Positions 1 to 8,762 of a DNA stretch of 37,771 nucleotides are shown one piece after another; the stretch's first letter is position 1, and the number at the start of each line of letters is the position of its first letter. Position numbers and translations under genes: made by a program. The DNA comes from IMCC26077 sp964561165 (lineage in GTDB: Bacteria > Actinomycetota > Actinomycetes > Nanopelagicales > Nanopelagicaceae). The DNA lies in the NCBI GenBank assembly GCA_964561165.1, contig CAZLOJ010000008.1, forward strand, positions 1-37,771, written 5' to 3'. The notes under the pieces are model-generated. The model saw only the letters and a program-made list of their open reading frames with translations. It was not told the origin of the DNA and did no database searches.

Positions 1-100
1 GCGAGAGCATCGCAATCTGTGATTCCGGGCTGCCGGTGTCTACAGCAGAGTTGCCATAGGTGGAGATAATCTCCTTCTTCTTCGCCGGAGCTAAAGCCAT
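1..100 (-). CDS. rpsO: 30S ribosomal protein S15, N-terminal part (runs off the window)
   Basis: S15 binds 16S rRNA early in 30S assembly. The ATG is at 98-100 on the minus strand. Only about 33 codons are visible, beginning MALAPAKKKEII and containing the TGSPESQIA stretch that matches the family's DTGSPEvQva motif. The rest lies beyond position 1. It follows ribF by about 119 bp on the same strand, the usual actinobacterial order truB-ribF-rpsO. It is too short for the ORF length filter that most scans use. Family identity is recognised from the conserved N-terminus only. Confidence 0.9.
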   Translation of the reverse strand, partial: MALAPAKKKEIISTYGNSAVDTGSPESQIAMLS

Positions 101-219
101 GGTTTCGTTCTCACTTTCATTCCTATTAGCCGGTGTATGCCGTGCTTACGCCAATGTTGGCGCCAGATTGAGGGTGGGCCCTTTTCGGGGCTTTTTCCTC
201 ACCTGTCCGAAGGCCAAGG
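101..219 (-). promoter_or_regulatory. Intergenic leader between ribF and rpsO with a small hairpin
   Basis: This stretch separates ribF from rpsO. It contains a clean inverted repeat at 149-162 (CGCCA-ATGT-TGGCG), about 50 nt before the S15 start. S15 autoregulates through leader RNA structures in several bacteria, so the hairpin may belong to such a leader. That is inference, and I do not recognise a specific known S15 leader. No poly-T terminator for ribF is visible on the minus strand. Confidence 0.35.
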
Positions 220-1149
220 CTACCAGCGGGTGCCGTTAGCACCCAATTGAGCGATGACGCCCTTCGCTTGAGCACAATCAAGGGCCATCTGCGCCAAAAG
301 TGGCTCCAGCCCCGGGAAGGCGATGGTCGGTCGCAAGAAAGAGAGAAACTCAATCGTGGCGCGCTGCCCATAGAGATCCAGGTCATTGCGATCAAGGGCG
401 TATGCCTCCACTTGGCGGGGGCGCTCTCCTGGGTAGGTCGGCGGAAAGGTGGGATTGGTTCCGATAGAAATCGCTGCAGGCAATCGAATGCCTGCTGCAT
501 CTTCCACGCTCAGATACCCGGCATAAATTCCATCGGGTGGAATCGCCATTCCTATTAACTGTTCGAGGTTGGCAGTGGGATATCCAATTTCTCGACCCCG
601 TTTTTCGCCATGGATCACTTCACCTTGTAGAAAGTGAGGTCGACCCAAGAGCGCGTGCGCAGATTCCATCTCACCTGCTGCTACATGTGCGCGAATGCGC
701 GTAGAGGAGATCACTCCTGAATCATCGCTCAAGAGCGCTACCGAATCGGCATCTACGTATTTCTTGATATCTGCGATAGAACCGCTTGCTTTCGAACCGA
801 AGGAGAAGTTCTCGCCTACCACAACATGTGCTGCATTCAATTGGCCCAAGAGGATATCTTCAATAAAAGCGCTCGGAGAGAGCGCCGCAAATTCTTTACT
901 AAAGGTAATAACCTCAACATCCTCGGCGCCACAGTGCTCGAGCAATTCGACTCTGCTGTGGATATTAACAAGCAACAACGGCTGTCGGTCAGGTGCGAGT
1001 ATCGCTGTTGGATGTGGGTGGAAAGTTAGAGCGACCACTGGAAGTGATAGCGCATTTGCAACTTCACGTGCGCGCGCCAAAATCTTTTGATGACCGCGAT
1101 GGACGCCATCAAATATCCCAATAGCAACAACGCTCTTTTGCACTCTCAC
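220..1149 (-). CDS. ribF: Bifunctional riboflavin kinase / FMN adenylyltransferase
   Basis: Converts riboflavin to FMN and then FAD in the cytoplasm. The 309-residue length is normal for the fused bacterial enzyme. The N-terminal nucleotidyltransferase half carries GIFDGVHRGH (residues 11-20). The C-terminal flavokinase half carries GYPTAN (residues 189-194). The GTG at 1147-1149 gives MRVQKS. A second GTG at 1141-1143 is two codons downstream, and TAGAAT lies exactly 6 nt before it, so a leaderless start at 1143 is possible. It lies 29 bp downstream of truB in the nusA-infB-rbfA-truB cluster. FAD supply may matter here because the window encodes two FAD enzymes, but ribF in this position is ordinary actinobacterial synteny. 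Confidence 0.95.
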   Translation of the reverse strand: MRVQKSVVAIGIFDGVHRGHQKILARAREVANALSLPVVALTFHPHPTAILAPDRQPLLLVNIHSRVELLEHCGAEDVEVITFSKEFAALSPSAFIEDILLGQLNAAHVVVGENFSFGSKASGSIADIKKYVDADSVALLSDDSGVISSTRIRAHVAAGEMESAHALLGRPHFLQGEVIHGEKRGREIGYPTANLEQLIGMAIPPDGIYAGYLSVEDAAGIRLPAAISIGTNPTFPPTYPGERPRQVEAYALDRNDLDLYGQRATIEFLSFLRPTIAFPGLEPLLAQMALDCAQAKGVIAQLGANGTRW

Positions 1150-1155
1150 ATTCTA
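1150..1155 (-). promoter_or_regulatory. Possible -10 box for a leaderless ribF transcript
   Basis: Reads TAGAAT on the minus strand. It is 6 nt before the GTG at 1143 and directly before the GTG at 1149. Actinobacterial SigA -10 boxes follow TANNNT and often sit 6-7 nt before leaderless starts. No -35 was identified. This is the weakest member of the set because it requires the shorter ribF start. Confidence 0.3.
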
Positions 1156-1178
1156 CTTTCTGAGTAATGGTGCGGAAC

Positions 1179-2072
1179 TCATACACTCTCGCGATTAAGT
1201 ACCAAAATGGGTTGCGCCCGCCCACTCTTTTCTGCCAATAGGGCGATGAATCTACCCTCGGGAGTAAATGCTGCGCTCTGTTGATGCTGGCTCTGTTTTT
1301 CATCGCGGAGCTCAATCGACCTGCCGTGGCTCACGCTGGCAACCTCTTCCATCGAGAGGTTCCGTCGACTAAAGATCCTGCTAATGGCATCATCCAAAGA
1401 GAGTAGCGCTGGTTCGGCGCGCAACTGCTCAATAGTTATCGCATCATCTAATGAGAAAGGATCCACGCGTAACCGACGAAGCGCGGTGAGATGACCTCCC
1501 ACTGTGAGCTGCTGACCTAAATCGCGAGCAATCGAGCGAATGTACGTTCCGGCTGAACACTCGACGTTAATGGCAATATCAATTGCGCTTTCATGTCGCT
1601 CAATTTTCCCAACTTCAAGCGAGTAGATGGTGACCTTTCGCTCTCTCAGTTTTACCTCTTCGCCAGCGCGCGCCAATTCGTATGCGCGTTTTCCGTTTAC
1701 TTTAATTGCCGAAAACGAACTTGGCCGCTGATAAATCTCACCCACTTGGTGTGACAAACTTTCGATAATTGCTGAGTCGGTAATTGAGTGGAGTCCAACG
1801 AGATTTTCACTGACAATCTCGCCAGTAAAGTCGTCAGTCGTTCTCTGCGAACCGAGTCGAATCGTGCCTTGATAACTCTTTTTTCCGTCAGTGATGTATT
1901 GCAACAGTCTTGTACCGTTTCCCACCCCTAGGACAAGCACTCCAGTGGCGAAGGGGTCGAGGGTTCCCGCATGGCCAACGCGTCGCTCTTGAAGCGCTTT
2001 GCGCGCTATCGCAACTACATCGTGGCTGGTGAATCCTGCAGACTTATCAACGACAAGAAATCCAGATTTCAT
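1179..2072 (-). CDS. truB: tRNA pseudouridine(55) synthase
   Basis: Makes pseudouridine 55 in the T-loop of tRNAs. The 297-residue protein carries GHAGTLDPFATGVL near residues 33-46, where D39 is the catalytic aspartate of the GTLDP motif. KSYQGTIRLG and the YIRSIARDLG stretch are further family blocks. The start overlaps the rbfA stop by 4 nt (ATGA), which implies translational coupling. It lies in the standard infB-rbfA-truB-ribF order. Confidence 0.96.
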   Translation of the reverse strand: MKSGFLVVDKSAGFTSHDVVAIARKALQERRVGHAGTLDPFATGVLVLGVGNGTRLLQYITDGKKSYQGTIRLGSQRTTDDFTGEIVSENLVGLHSITDSAIIESLSHQVGEIYQRPSSFSAIKVNGKRAYELARAGEEVKLRERKVTIYSLEVGKIERHESAIDIAINVECSAGTYIRSIARDLGQQLTVGGHLTALRRLRVDPFSLDDAITIEQLRAEPALLSLDDAISRIFSRRNLSMEEVASVSHGRSIELRDEKQSQHQQSAAFTPEGRFIALLAEKSGRAQPILVLNRESV

Positions 2073-2545
2073 GCGGTGGAACTTTGTTCGCCTTCAGATG
2101 TATCAGAGTCACTCGGTGTGCGTGGCTTGCGATAAGGATCGCTCTCCCCTGCATATCCAGCACCTGCACGTGCTGCGTCAAGTTCCATATCTCGTTGCGC
2201 GCTCTTTGCTAACAGATTCTCAAGAGTTGCAGCGCTCTCTGGCAACGCATCGAGATGAAATTCGATTGTTGGCACAACGCGGAGTCCTAACTCGCGACCA
2301 AGCGTGGAGCGAATGATTCCCTTGGCGCTTTCGAGGGCAACAGCGGAGTTTTTCCGCTCCTTTTCATCCCCGAGCACCGTGTAGAAAATCGATGCGTTCT
2401 GCAGATCGCCAGTTACTCGAACATCGGTAATCGTGACAAAACCAAGACGTGGATCTTTGATTTTGCCTTCGCATGTTGCAGCGACGACCTCTTTGATGCG
2501 ATCGGCGACTTTACGAGTACGGAATGAACGAGTGGCTCTGACCAT
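2069..2545 (-). CDS. rbfA: 30S ribosome-binding factor A
   Basis: Late 30S maturation factor that binds 16S rRNA near helix 1. The 158-residue protein begins with RATRSFRTRKVADRIKEVVA and has a KH-type core ending in RELGLRVVPTIEFHLD, a family hallmark. The acidic/Ser-rich C-terminal tail after about residue 130 is variable in actinobacteria. The ATG shares one base with the infB stop (TAATG), and the stop overlaps truB. It is cotranscribed with infB. Confidence 0.95.
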   Translation of the reverse strand: MVRATRSFRTRKVADRIKEVVAATCEGKIKDPRLGFVTITDVRVTGDLQNASIFYTVLGDEKERKNSAVALESAKGIIRSTLGRELGLRVVPTIEFHLDALPESAATLENLLAKSAQRDMELDAARAGAGYAGESDPYRKPRTPSDSDTSEGEQSSTA

Positions 2546-5397
2546 TAGGCGCGCTTCTTCTCACGCATTTCGTAGACCTCGATGATGTCACCGCTCTTGA
2601 TGTCATTGAAGGAGCCCAGTCCGATACCGCACTCGAAACCTTCCTTGACCTCTGTTGCATCATCCTTAAACCGCTTGAGCGATGCGATAGCGAGGTTGTT
2701 GCCGTGAACAGTTCCTTCGCGAAGTACACGTGCTTTCGCATTGCGACGAATGAGCCCATCTTTGACCATTGAACCAGCGATGTTTCCAAACTTGCTCGAC
2801 TTAAAGACCTCGCGGACTTCAGCTGAGCCGAGTACGACCTCTTCGAACTCTGGCTTGAGCAATCCTTTGAGCGCCTTCTCGACCTCTTCGATCGCTTCGT
2901 AGATGACGGAGTAGAAGCGAACTTCGACTCCTTCGCGATCGGCAAAGATCGCAGTTTGTGGCTCTGGCTTCACATTAAAGCCGATGACGACGGCTGAGGA
3001 TGCAGAGGCAAGAGTGATATCGCTCTTGGTAATTGCACCGACACCTCGGTGAATTACGCGAAGATCTACTTCAGCCCCAACATCGAGCTGCACGAGCGCA
3101 TCTTCGAGCGCCTCAACAGAACCAGCAACATCTCCCTTAAGAATGAGATTAAGAGTCGTAACCTTCGATTGCTCGAGGAAGTCTTCAAGTGAGACTTTCT
3201 TACGCGCCTTAGCCAAAGCGGCATGCCGCTCTACAGCTTGACGTTTCTCGGCAATCTGACGAGCAGTGCGATCTTCATCGGCAACTAAGAATGAATCACC
3301 CGCATCAGGAACTGAGGTGAATCCGAGAACCTGAACCGGGCGAGATGGTCCAGCTGAATCCACCGTTGCACCATGTTCATCGAGCATTGCACGTACGCGT
3401 CCAAAGGCGCCACCAGCGACGATTGCATCGCCGACATGGAGCGTGCCGCGTTGCACGAGAACTGTGGCTACTGCACCGCGCCCCTTATCAAGATGCGCTT
3501 CGATGGCAACCCCGCGAGCCTCACCTGCCGCGACTGCGCGCAGGTCGATTGCAGCATCAGCTGTTAGCAAGATGGCATCGACTAGTTCAGAGAGACCCTT
3601 ACCATTCTTTGCAGAAACATCAACGAATAGCGTGGTGCCACCATACTCTTCAGTGATTAGGTTGTATTCAGTTAGTTGTTGCCTGATCTTCTGCGGATTA
3701 GCGCCTTCTTTATCGATCTTATTGACTGCCACAACAATTGGAACGTTCGCTGCTTGTGCGTGGTTGAGCGCTTCGATTGTTTGAGGCATAACTCCATCAT
3801 CGGCAGCAACAACAAGCACCGCAATGTCGGTAACCTTCGCGCCACGGGCGCGCATCGCGGTGAACGCTTCGTGACCTGGGGTGTCGATAAAGGTGATTGC
3901 TCGCTCTATTCCATCGTGATCATGATGGATTTGATACGCACCAATGTGTTGTGTGATGCCACCAGCTTCACCTTTTGCCACATCGCTCTTGCGGAGCGCA
4001 TCGAGTAAAAGCGTCTTTCCGTGATCCACGTGACCCATAACTGTGACAACAGGAGGGCGAGAAGTTAACTCATCTTCATCAATCTCCGAGATTTCAGCAT
4101 CGAGATCGATGTCGAAATCTTCAAGAAGTTCTCGGTCTTCATCCTCAGGGCTAACAATCTGAATGTCATATCCCAATTCAGAACCAAGAATTGCGAAAGT
4201 GTCATCGTCAACCGATTGCGTTGCAGTTACCATCTCACCTAAGTGAAAGAGTGCAGAAACTAGCGCTGCTGCATCGGCATTAATCTTCTCTGCGAAATCC
4301 ATGAGCGTTGCGCCGCGTCGCATACGTATTGGCGTCTTGCCATCGCCACGAGGGATTACTGCGCCACCAAGAGTTGGTGCGCGTAAGTTATCGATCTCTT
4401 CGCGACGAGTCTTCCGAGATTTCTGTTGGCGAGCCTTGCCACCTTTGGCGCCACCGCGACCAAATGCGCCACGAGTCTGGCCCGCTCCACCGGGGCGACC
4501 TCCCGGAGCTGAGCCGCCTGGACCACCGCTGCCGCTGCGGGCAGGAGCACCGCTGCCGCCTGGTCGACCTCCCGGACCTGAGCCACCGCCACTGGAATAT
4601 CCACCACCTGGTCGACCTGCTCCACCGCCACCATCACGTGATGGGAATGGTCGGCCGCTTGGTACCGATCCCGGTCGTTGTCCAAAACCTGGGCGCGCAC
4701 CTGGTTGCCCTGGACGAATCGGAGCGCCAGAACCTGAAGGGCGTGGTCCACCTGGACGAGCGCCGCCATCGGTTGGCATAAAGGGGTTGTTTCCACCGCG
4801 AGCTGGTCGAGGTCCTGCTGGACCGGTGGGACCAGATGGACCAGATGGACGGGGTCCACCTGGTGAGGATGAAAATGGATTGTTTCCTGGTCGAGCTTGT
4901 GGTGGTCGAGGCATGTTCATCGAAGAAGGCGTTGGGCTAGATGGGCGCGGAATATTTGTTGGTGGAATCCCCGATGCTGGTGGAACGTTCTCTGGCGCGG
5001 AGGTGACCGGTGGCGGTGTTACTCCCGTTGGTTTTGGATCATTAACGGCGCTTTGCGCAAGATCTTGCAGATGCGGTGGAACTAAGGGGCCCAATTCAGC
5101 AAGCAAGGCGGAGATTTCATCTGCACTTGGTGAGCCATCACCTTTCGCAGCTTTGCCCGTTGCGGCAGATTTCTTTGCGGCCTTCTTTGCTGGCGCTTTC
5201 TTTGCGGTAGCGGGCGCATCGCTATCTGACGTGGGAGTCGCGTTGGGATAGAGGTCGCGCATACGGCGAACAACTGGCGGCTCAAGAGTGGAGGATGCGG
5301 ACTTTACGAACTCGCCGATTTCTTGCAATTTAGTTAATAGAGCTTTGCTCTCTAACCCGAGCTCTTTAGCAAGCTCATGAACGCGGACCTTAGCCAC
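2545..5397 (-). CDS. infB: Translation initiation factor IF-2
   Basis: GTPase that recruits initiator tRNA to the 30S subunit and promotes subunit joining. It has 950 residues. An IF2_N domain (about 1-50) is followed by a Lys/Ala stretch (66-86) and a very Gly/Pro/Arg-rich low-complexity region (about 120-330). Next come a second N-domain and the G domain, with GHVDHGKT (455-462), DTPGH and NKID, then the C-terminal EF-Tu-like and IF2 domains. The long Gly/Pro extension is typical of actinobacterial IF2. Start is GTG at 5395-5397, preceded by AGGGAG at suitable spacing. The low-complexity region generates long antisense open frames that are not genes. Confidence 0.97.
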   Translation of the reverse strand: MAKVRVHELAKELGLESKALLTKLQEIGEFVKSASSTLEPPVVRRMRDLYPNATPTSDSDAPATAKKAPAKKAAKKSAATGKAAKGDGSPSADEISALLAELGPLVPPHLQDLAQSAVNDPKPTGVTPPPVTSAPENVPPASGIPPTNIPRPSSPTPSSMNMPRPPQARPGNNPFSSSPGGPRPSGPSGPTGPAGPRPARGGNNPFMPTDGGARPGGPRPSGSGAPIRPGQPGARPGFGQRPGSVPSGRPFPSRDGGGGAGRPGGGYSSGGGSGPGGRPGGSGAPARSGSGGPGGSAPGGRPGGAGQTRGAFGRGGAKGGKARQQKSRKTRREEIDNLRAPTLGGAVIPRGDGKTPIRMRRGATLMDFAEKINADAAALVSALFHLGEMVTATQSVDDDTFAILGSELGYDIQIVSPEDEDRELLEDFDIDLDAEISEIDEDELTSRPPVVTVMGHVDHGKTLLLDALRKSDVAKGEAGGITQHIGAYQIHHDHDGIERAITFIDTPGHEAFTAMRARGAKVTDIAVLVVAADDGVMPQTIEALNHAQAANVPIVVAVNKIDKEGANPQKIRQQLTEYNLITEEYGGTTLFVDVSAKNGKGLSELVDAILLTADAAIDLRAVAAGEARGVAIEAHLDKGRGAVATVLVQRGTLHVGDAIVAGGAFGRVRAMLDEHGATVDSAGPSRPVQVLGFTSVPDAGDSFLVADEDRTARQIAEKRQAVERHAALAKARKKVSLEDFLEQSKVTTLNLILKGDVAGSVEALEDALVQLDVGAEVDLRVIHRGVGAITKSDITLASASSAVVIGFNVKPEPQTAIFADREGVEVRFYSVIYEAIEEVEKALKGLLKPEFEEVVLGSAEVREVFKSSKFGNIAGSMVKDGLIRRNAKARVLREGTVHGNNLAIASLKRFKDDATEVKEGFECGIGLGSFNDIKSGDIIEVYEMREKKRA

Positions 5398-5422
5398 ACT
5401 TCTCCCTCTAGTTTGTGGCTAG

Positions 5423-5439
5423 GCGCGTATCAAACGCGC
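5423..5439 (-). promoter_or_regulatory. Hairpin in the infB leader
   Basis: Perfect 6-bp inverted repeat (GCGCGT-TTGAT-ACGCGC as read on the minus strand). It lies between the small ORF at 5458-5529 and the infB GTG, about 25 nt upstream of the start and just before the infB ribosome-binding site. No poly-T follows, so it is not an obvious intrinsic terminator. It could influence infB translation initiation; this is inference. Confidence 0.4.
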
Positions 5440-5457
5440 GTCGCCGCTATTGCTTTC

Positions 5458-5529
5458 TCATTTCAGTCGAACTACAACAGATCGCGAGGATTGGACAAGT
5501 GAAATACGAACACTAGATGTCGTCTTCAT
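5458..5529 (-). CDS. Possible 23-residue leader peptide between nusA and infB
   Basis: Short ORF of 23 codons plus TGA (begins MKTTSSV, ends VVVRLK). Its start codon is preceded by AGAGGAGG with a 6-nt spacer, the best Shine-Dalgarno sequence I noticed in the window. It sits in the 178-bp nusA-infB interval, where most actinobacteria carry ylxR. It is far too short to be YlxR and shows none of that family's cysteine/arginine motifs. It could be a leader peptide that couples infB expression to translation, a remnant, or chance. No homologue is recognised. Confidence 0.4.
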   Translation of the reverse strand: MKTTSSVRISLVQSSRSVVVRLK

Positions 5530-5575
5530 GGATGCCCTCCTCTGAATTCCGGTGATTCCTGCTGAACTTTCGCCC

Positions 5576-6529
5576 TTAGCCTACCTCATCAGGATGGATA
5601 TCAATCCGCCAGCCCGTCAATCGAGCCGCTAAACGCGCATTTTGGCCATCTTTTCCGATAGCCAATGAGAGCTGGAAGTCCGGCACCACTACCTTCGCCT
5701 GTTTCCGCTCTGGGTCGACCACCTCACAGCTAATCACGCGAGATGGCGCGAGCGCTGCAGCAATAAATGCTGTGGGTTCATCTGACCAATCGACGATATC
5801 GATCTTCTCGCCGTGCAATTCGTTCATTACTGCTTGCACGCGCGCTCCCATGGGGCCGATACATGAACCTTTTGGATTCACTCCTGCTCGATGGGCACGA
5901 ACTGCGATTTTTGATCGCGCGCCAGCTTCGCGTGCAACACCCATTATTTCGACAACTCCGGTAACAAGTTCGGGCACTTCGAGTGCAAATAGCTTTTTAA
6001 TTAGATTGGGATGCGTTCGGGATAACACGATCTCGGGACCTTTATTTCCTTGTCGCACGTCAACTATCAACGCCTTCACTCGATCTCCGTGAACAAACTT
6101 CTCCGTTGGCACCTGCTCTTGGAGCGGAATCTTTCCTTCAACAGGGCCGATGTTCACCAAAATAACTTTGCTGTCGCGCCCTTGTTGTACAACACCTGAA
6201 ACTAAGTCGCCAATTGTCGTCGAGAATTCTTGGACAATCTCTGCGTCCTTAACTTCGCGGAGCTTTCCTTTTAGGGTCTTACGGATTACTCCAGTAGCAA
6301 TTCGAGGAAATTCTGGAGGCCCTTCAACAACTAGCTCTTCACCATCAACGCTTTTATGAAGTGAAACCGCACCGCTCTCGCGATCAAGACGCGAATACAC
6401 CCCTGGTTCTGCCTCTTGCAATTCGTTGTATCGCTCATTGATTGCAACTTCGATGTTCTTGATCAACTCGTCGAGTGAAAGACCATTTGCATGGGCGAGG
6501 GTCGAAAGTGATGGAATATCGACTGTCAT
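5576..6529 (-). CDS. nusA: Transcription termination/antitermination protein NusA
   Basis: RNA polymerase-associated factor for pausing, termination and antitermination. It has 317 residues: the N-terminal polymerase-binding domain (about 1-105), an S1 domain (about 108-175, with GDLVSGVVQQGRDSKVILV), then KH1 (SKIAVRAH..NPKGSCIGPMGARV) and KH2 ending in LAIGKDGQNARLAARLTGW. There is no C-terminal acidic repeat domain, as is usual outside Proteobacteria. The ATG overlaps the rimP stop by 4 nt. ylxR, the common downstream neighbour, is absent. Confidence 0.96.
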   Translation of the reverse strand: MTVDIPSLSTLAHANGLSLDELIKNIEVAINERYNELQEAEPGVYSRLDRESGAVSLHKSVDGEELVVEGPPEFPRIATGVIRKTLKGKLREVKDAEIVQEFSTTIGDLVSGVVQQGRDSKVILVNIGPVEGKIPLQEQVPTEKFVHGDRVKALIVDVRQGNKGPEIVLSRTHPNLIKKLFALEVPELVTGVVEIMGVAREAGARSKIAVRAHRAGVNPKGSCIGPMGARVQAVMNELHGEKIDIVDWSDEPTAFIAAALAPSRVISCEVVDPERKQAKVVVPDFQLSLAIGKDGQNARLAARLTGWRIDIHPDEVG

Positions 6530-6978
6530 TTGAATTCAATCTCGATATTGGCATTTGTAATATCTTTGATGGCAAATTCGCGCGCGCCACCTTTTTTCTG
6601 CTCAATAGTGACAGCATCATCAGTTGATTCAGTGATGCGGCCAGATATTTTCTCGTCACCATTTACAGTAAATGCCACGAGGCGGCCTTGATTCTTTCGC
6701 CAGTGGCGTGGCAGCGTGAGCGGAAAGTCGACGCCCGGCGATGAAACTTCTAACGTGAATGGACGCTCGCCTAGCTCTGTGACTGAATCCAAAATCTCGG
6801 AAATTGGTTTAGTGATTGCAGTAACTTCATCAAGTGAGAGCGGTTTTTCGCCATCTACAAGTATGCGGATGATGCGGTGCTTGCCAGCAGTAGCAACATG
6901 GAGCGCTTCCAGGAAGAGGTTCTGGGCTGAGATTGCTGGTGCAATCGCATCTCTAATTGCACTTTCGACAGAAATCAT
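6526..6978 (-). CDS. rimP: Ribosome maturation factor RimP
   Basis: Needed for efficient 30S subunit maturation. The 150-residue protein has the family layout: an N-terminal alpha/beta domain with RIIRILVDGEKPLSLDEVTAITKPISEILD, the central YTLEVSSPGVDRPL-like block here seen as FTLEVSSPGVDFPLT, and a C-terminal SH3-like domain. It starts at ATG behind GGGAGAG. It is the first gene of the rimP-nusA pair and overlaps nusA by 4 nt. The F for R/Y change in SSPGVD[FR]PL is conservative within the family. Confidence 0.94.
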   Translation of the reverse strand: MISVESAIRDAIAPAISAQNLFLEALHVATAGKHRIIRILVDGEKPLSLDEVTAITKPISEILDSVTELGERPFTLEVSSPGVDFPLTLPRHWRKNQGRLVAFTVNGDEKISGRITESTDDAVTIEQKKGGAREFAIKDITNANIEIEFK

Positions 6979-7010
6979 TTCGCTCTCCCTATGAAGTTAT
7001 TGGGAGAATC

Positions 7011-8747
7011 TTACAACGATTCGACGGCCTTCAAAATCTCTGCTTTGGCAGCCGCTACCGCCACTTCGCTCTTGGCTTGGCTCCATCGATTCCGCACTTC
7101 GATGATGCCATTTGCCAATCCCTTACCAACAACGACGATCACAGGAATGCCAATGAGCTCCGCATCTTTGAATTTCACACCAGCGCTTGGCTCTCTGCGA
7201 TCATCCACCAGAACTCGTAATCCAGCGCGCTCGAGTTCTTCTGCGAGCGATAGCGCATGGGTAAACGGCTCGTCATCTTTACCGGTCGCAACGATATGCA
7301 CATCGGCGGGTGAAACCTCGCGAGGCCACTTCAATCCGATCTCATCGTGCGTTTGCTCTGCAATTGCTGCAACTGCCCGTGAAATTCCAATTCCATACGA
7401 ACCCATAGTCACAACTGAAGGTTTCCCATCTTTATCTAGAACTGTGAGGTCAAGGCTTTTGGCATATTTGCGACCAAGTTGGAAGATGTGCCCAATTTCG
7501 ATTGCTCGATCGATCACAACGGGTGTATCGCACGTGGGGCACAGATCACCTGCGCGAACTTCTGCCGCTTCGACATAGTGATCAATAGTGAAGTCTCGCC
7601 CTTCTGTAACGTAGCGAGCATGTTTGTTGGCCAGATTCGCCCCGGTAATCCAATTGGATCCCTTTTGAATTCGAGGGTCTGCATAAAGTGTGATGCCAAA
7701 CTTTTTCGCATCTTGTGGACCAACATAACCTTTAACGAACTCTTTTCGTTTTGCAAAATCATCATCTTCGAAGAGTCGCAAATCGGTGACGCCAGATAGA
7801 TTTGCCTGCAGGCGCTTCAAGTCAACCTCGCGGTCACCGGGTACGAGAACACAGATTGGTTCGTCATCGGCAATGAGCAGAATATTCTTCAAGGTGTCGG
7901 CGGCAGTTATTCCTGCCTGATATTTCTCATTCATTACGTCAACAAGAGAATCGATTGTTGGCGTATTCGGAGTATCTAAGATCTCTATCGCAGGCGGAGT
8001 CTCGAAAATCTTGTCGATAACCTTTGTTGACATTGCCTCTACGTTAGCCGCGAAACCACATGACGGGCAGAGTACGTAGGTATCTTCGCCAGTTTCGCAT
8101 GGAGCAAGAAACTCTTCGGAAGCCGAGCCACCCATCGCACCTGACATTGCAGAAACTATTGAGTACTTCAATCCAAGTCGATCGAATGTCTTGATATATG
8201 CCGCACGATGTGCATCGTAAGAGGATTGCAAGCCAGCATCATCGACATCGAATGAGTATGAATCTTTCATGACAAATTCGCGGCCACGGATAATGCCACT
8301 GCGCGGTCTAGTCTCATCTCGATACTTCGTCTGAATTTGGTAGATGGTCAGAGGTAGATCTTTATAAGAGGAGTACTCCCCCTTCACCATAAGGGTAAAC
8401 ATCTCTTCATGCGTTGGCCCAAGCAGATAGTCGCCGCCGCGCCGATCCTTCAGACGGAAGAGATCTGGACCGTATTCATTCCACCGATTGGTTGCTTCGT
8501 AAGGCTCCTTGGGAAGGAGCGCTGGGAAGTGCACCTCTTGGAAACCTGCGCTATCCATCTCTTCGCGCACAATCCTCTCGATATTGCGCAGAGTGATGTA
8601 ACCCAGCGGAAGCCAAGAGTAGATTCCGGCTGCGATTCGTCGGATGTACCCGGCGCGCACAAGCAATTTATGGCTAGCCACCTCTGCATCAGCAGGGTCG
8701 TCTCGAAGCGTGCGGAGAAAGAGCGAGGACATCTTCAGAATCGACAT
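7011..8747 (-). CDS. proS: Prolyl-tRNA synthetase (bacterial type, with insertion domain)
   Basis: Charges tRNA-Pro in the cytoplasm. The 578-residue length matches the long bacterial form. Class II motifs are visible: GYIRRIAAGIYSWLPLG near the N-terminus, the motif 2 region TKYRDETRPRSGIIRGREFVMKD, and motif 3 GSYGIGISRAVAAIAEQ. Between motifs 2 and 3, about residues 220-400 form the insertion (INS) domain, whose role in the family is editing of mischarged Ala-tRNA. GGSASEEFLAP precedes it. The C-terminal anticodon-binding domain ends the protein. It lies 15 bp after the GNAT gene. A TAGGCT box sits 7 nt before the ATG and no Shine-Dalgarno is obvious, so a separate leaderless transcript is possible. 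Confidence 0.97.
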   Translation of the reverse strand: MSILKMSSLFLRTLRDDPADAEVASHKLLVRAGYIRRIAAGIYSWLPLGYITLRNIERIVREEMDSAGFQEVHFPALLPKEPYEATNRWNEYGPDLFRLKDRRGGDYLLGPTHEEMFTLMVKGEYSSYKDLPLTIYQIQTKYRDETRPRSGIIRGREFVMKDSYSFDVDDAGLQSSYDAHRAAYIKTFDRLGLKYSIVSAMSGAMGGSASEEFLAPCETGEDTYVLCPSCGFAANVEAMSTKVIDKIFETPPAIEILDTPNTPTIDSLVDVMNEKYQAGITAADTLKNILLIADDEPICVLVPGDREVDLKRLQANLSGVTDLRLFEDDDFAKRKEFVKGYVGPQDAKKFGITLYADPRIQKGSNWITGANLANKHARYVTEGRDFTIDHYVEAAEVRAGDLCPTCDTPVVIDRAIEIGHIFQLGRKYAKSLDLTVLDKDGKPSVVTMGSYGIGISRAVAAIAEQTHDEIGLKWPREVSPADVHIVATGKDDEPFTHALSLAEELERAGLRVLVDDRREPSAGVKFKDAELIGIPVIVVVGKGLANGIIEVRNRWSQAKSEVAVAAAKAEILKAVESL

Positions 8748-8754
8748 AGGTAAG

Positions 8755-8760
8755 AGCCTA
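8755..8760 (-). promoter_or_regulatory. Possible -10 box for a leaderless proS transcript
   Basis: TAGGCT on the minus strand, 7 nt before the proS ATG. It overlaps the end of the upstream GNAT gene region. It matches the actinobacterial TANNNT -10 pattern, and no Shine-Dalgarno sequence lies between it and the ATG. No -35 was recognised. Confidence 0.35.
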
Positions 8761-8762
8761 CT

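Noticed and set aside
181..200. GC hairpin followed by TTTTT on the plus strand near the end of ribF
   Set aside because: It would be a plus-strand terminator, but no plus-strand gene ends here; on the minus strand there is no T-run.
4301..5251. Long plus-strand open frame of 316 codons, Pro/Gly-rich
   Set aside because: It is the antisense shadow of the Gly/Pro/Arg-rich region of infB; composition is the mirror of that low-complexity stretch and no family is recognisable.
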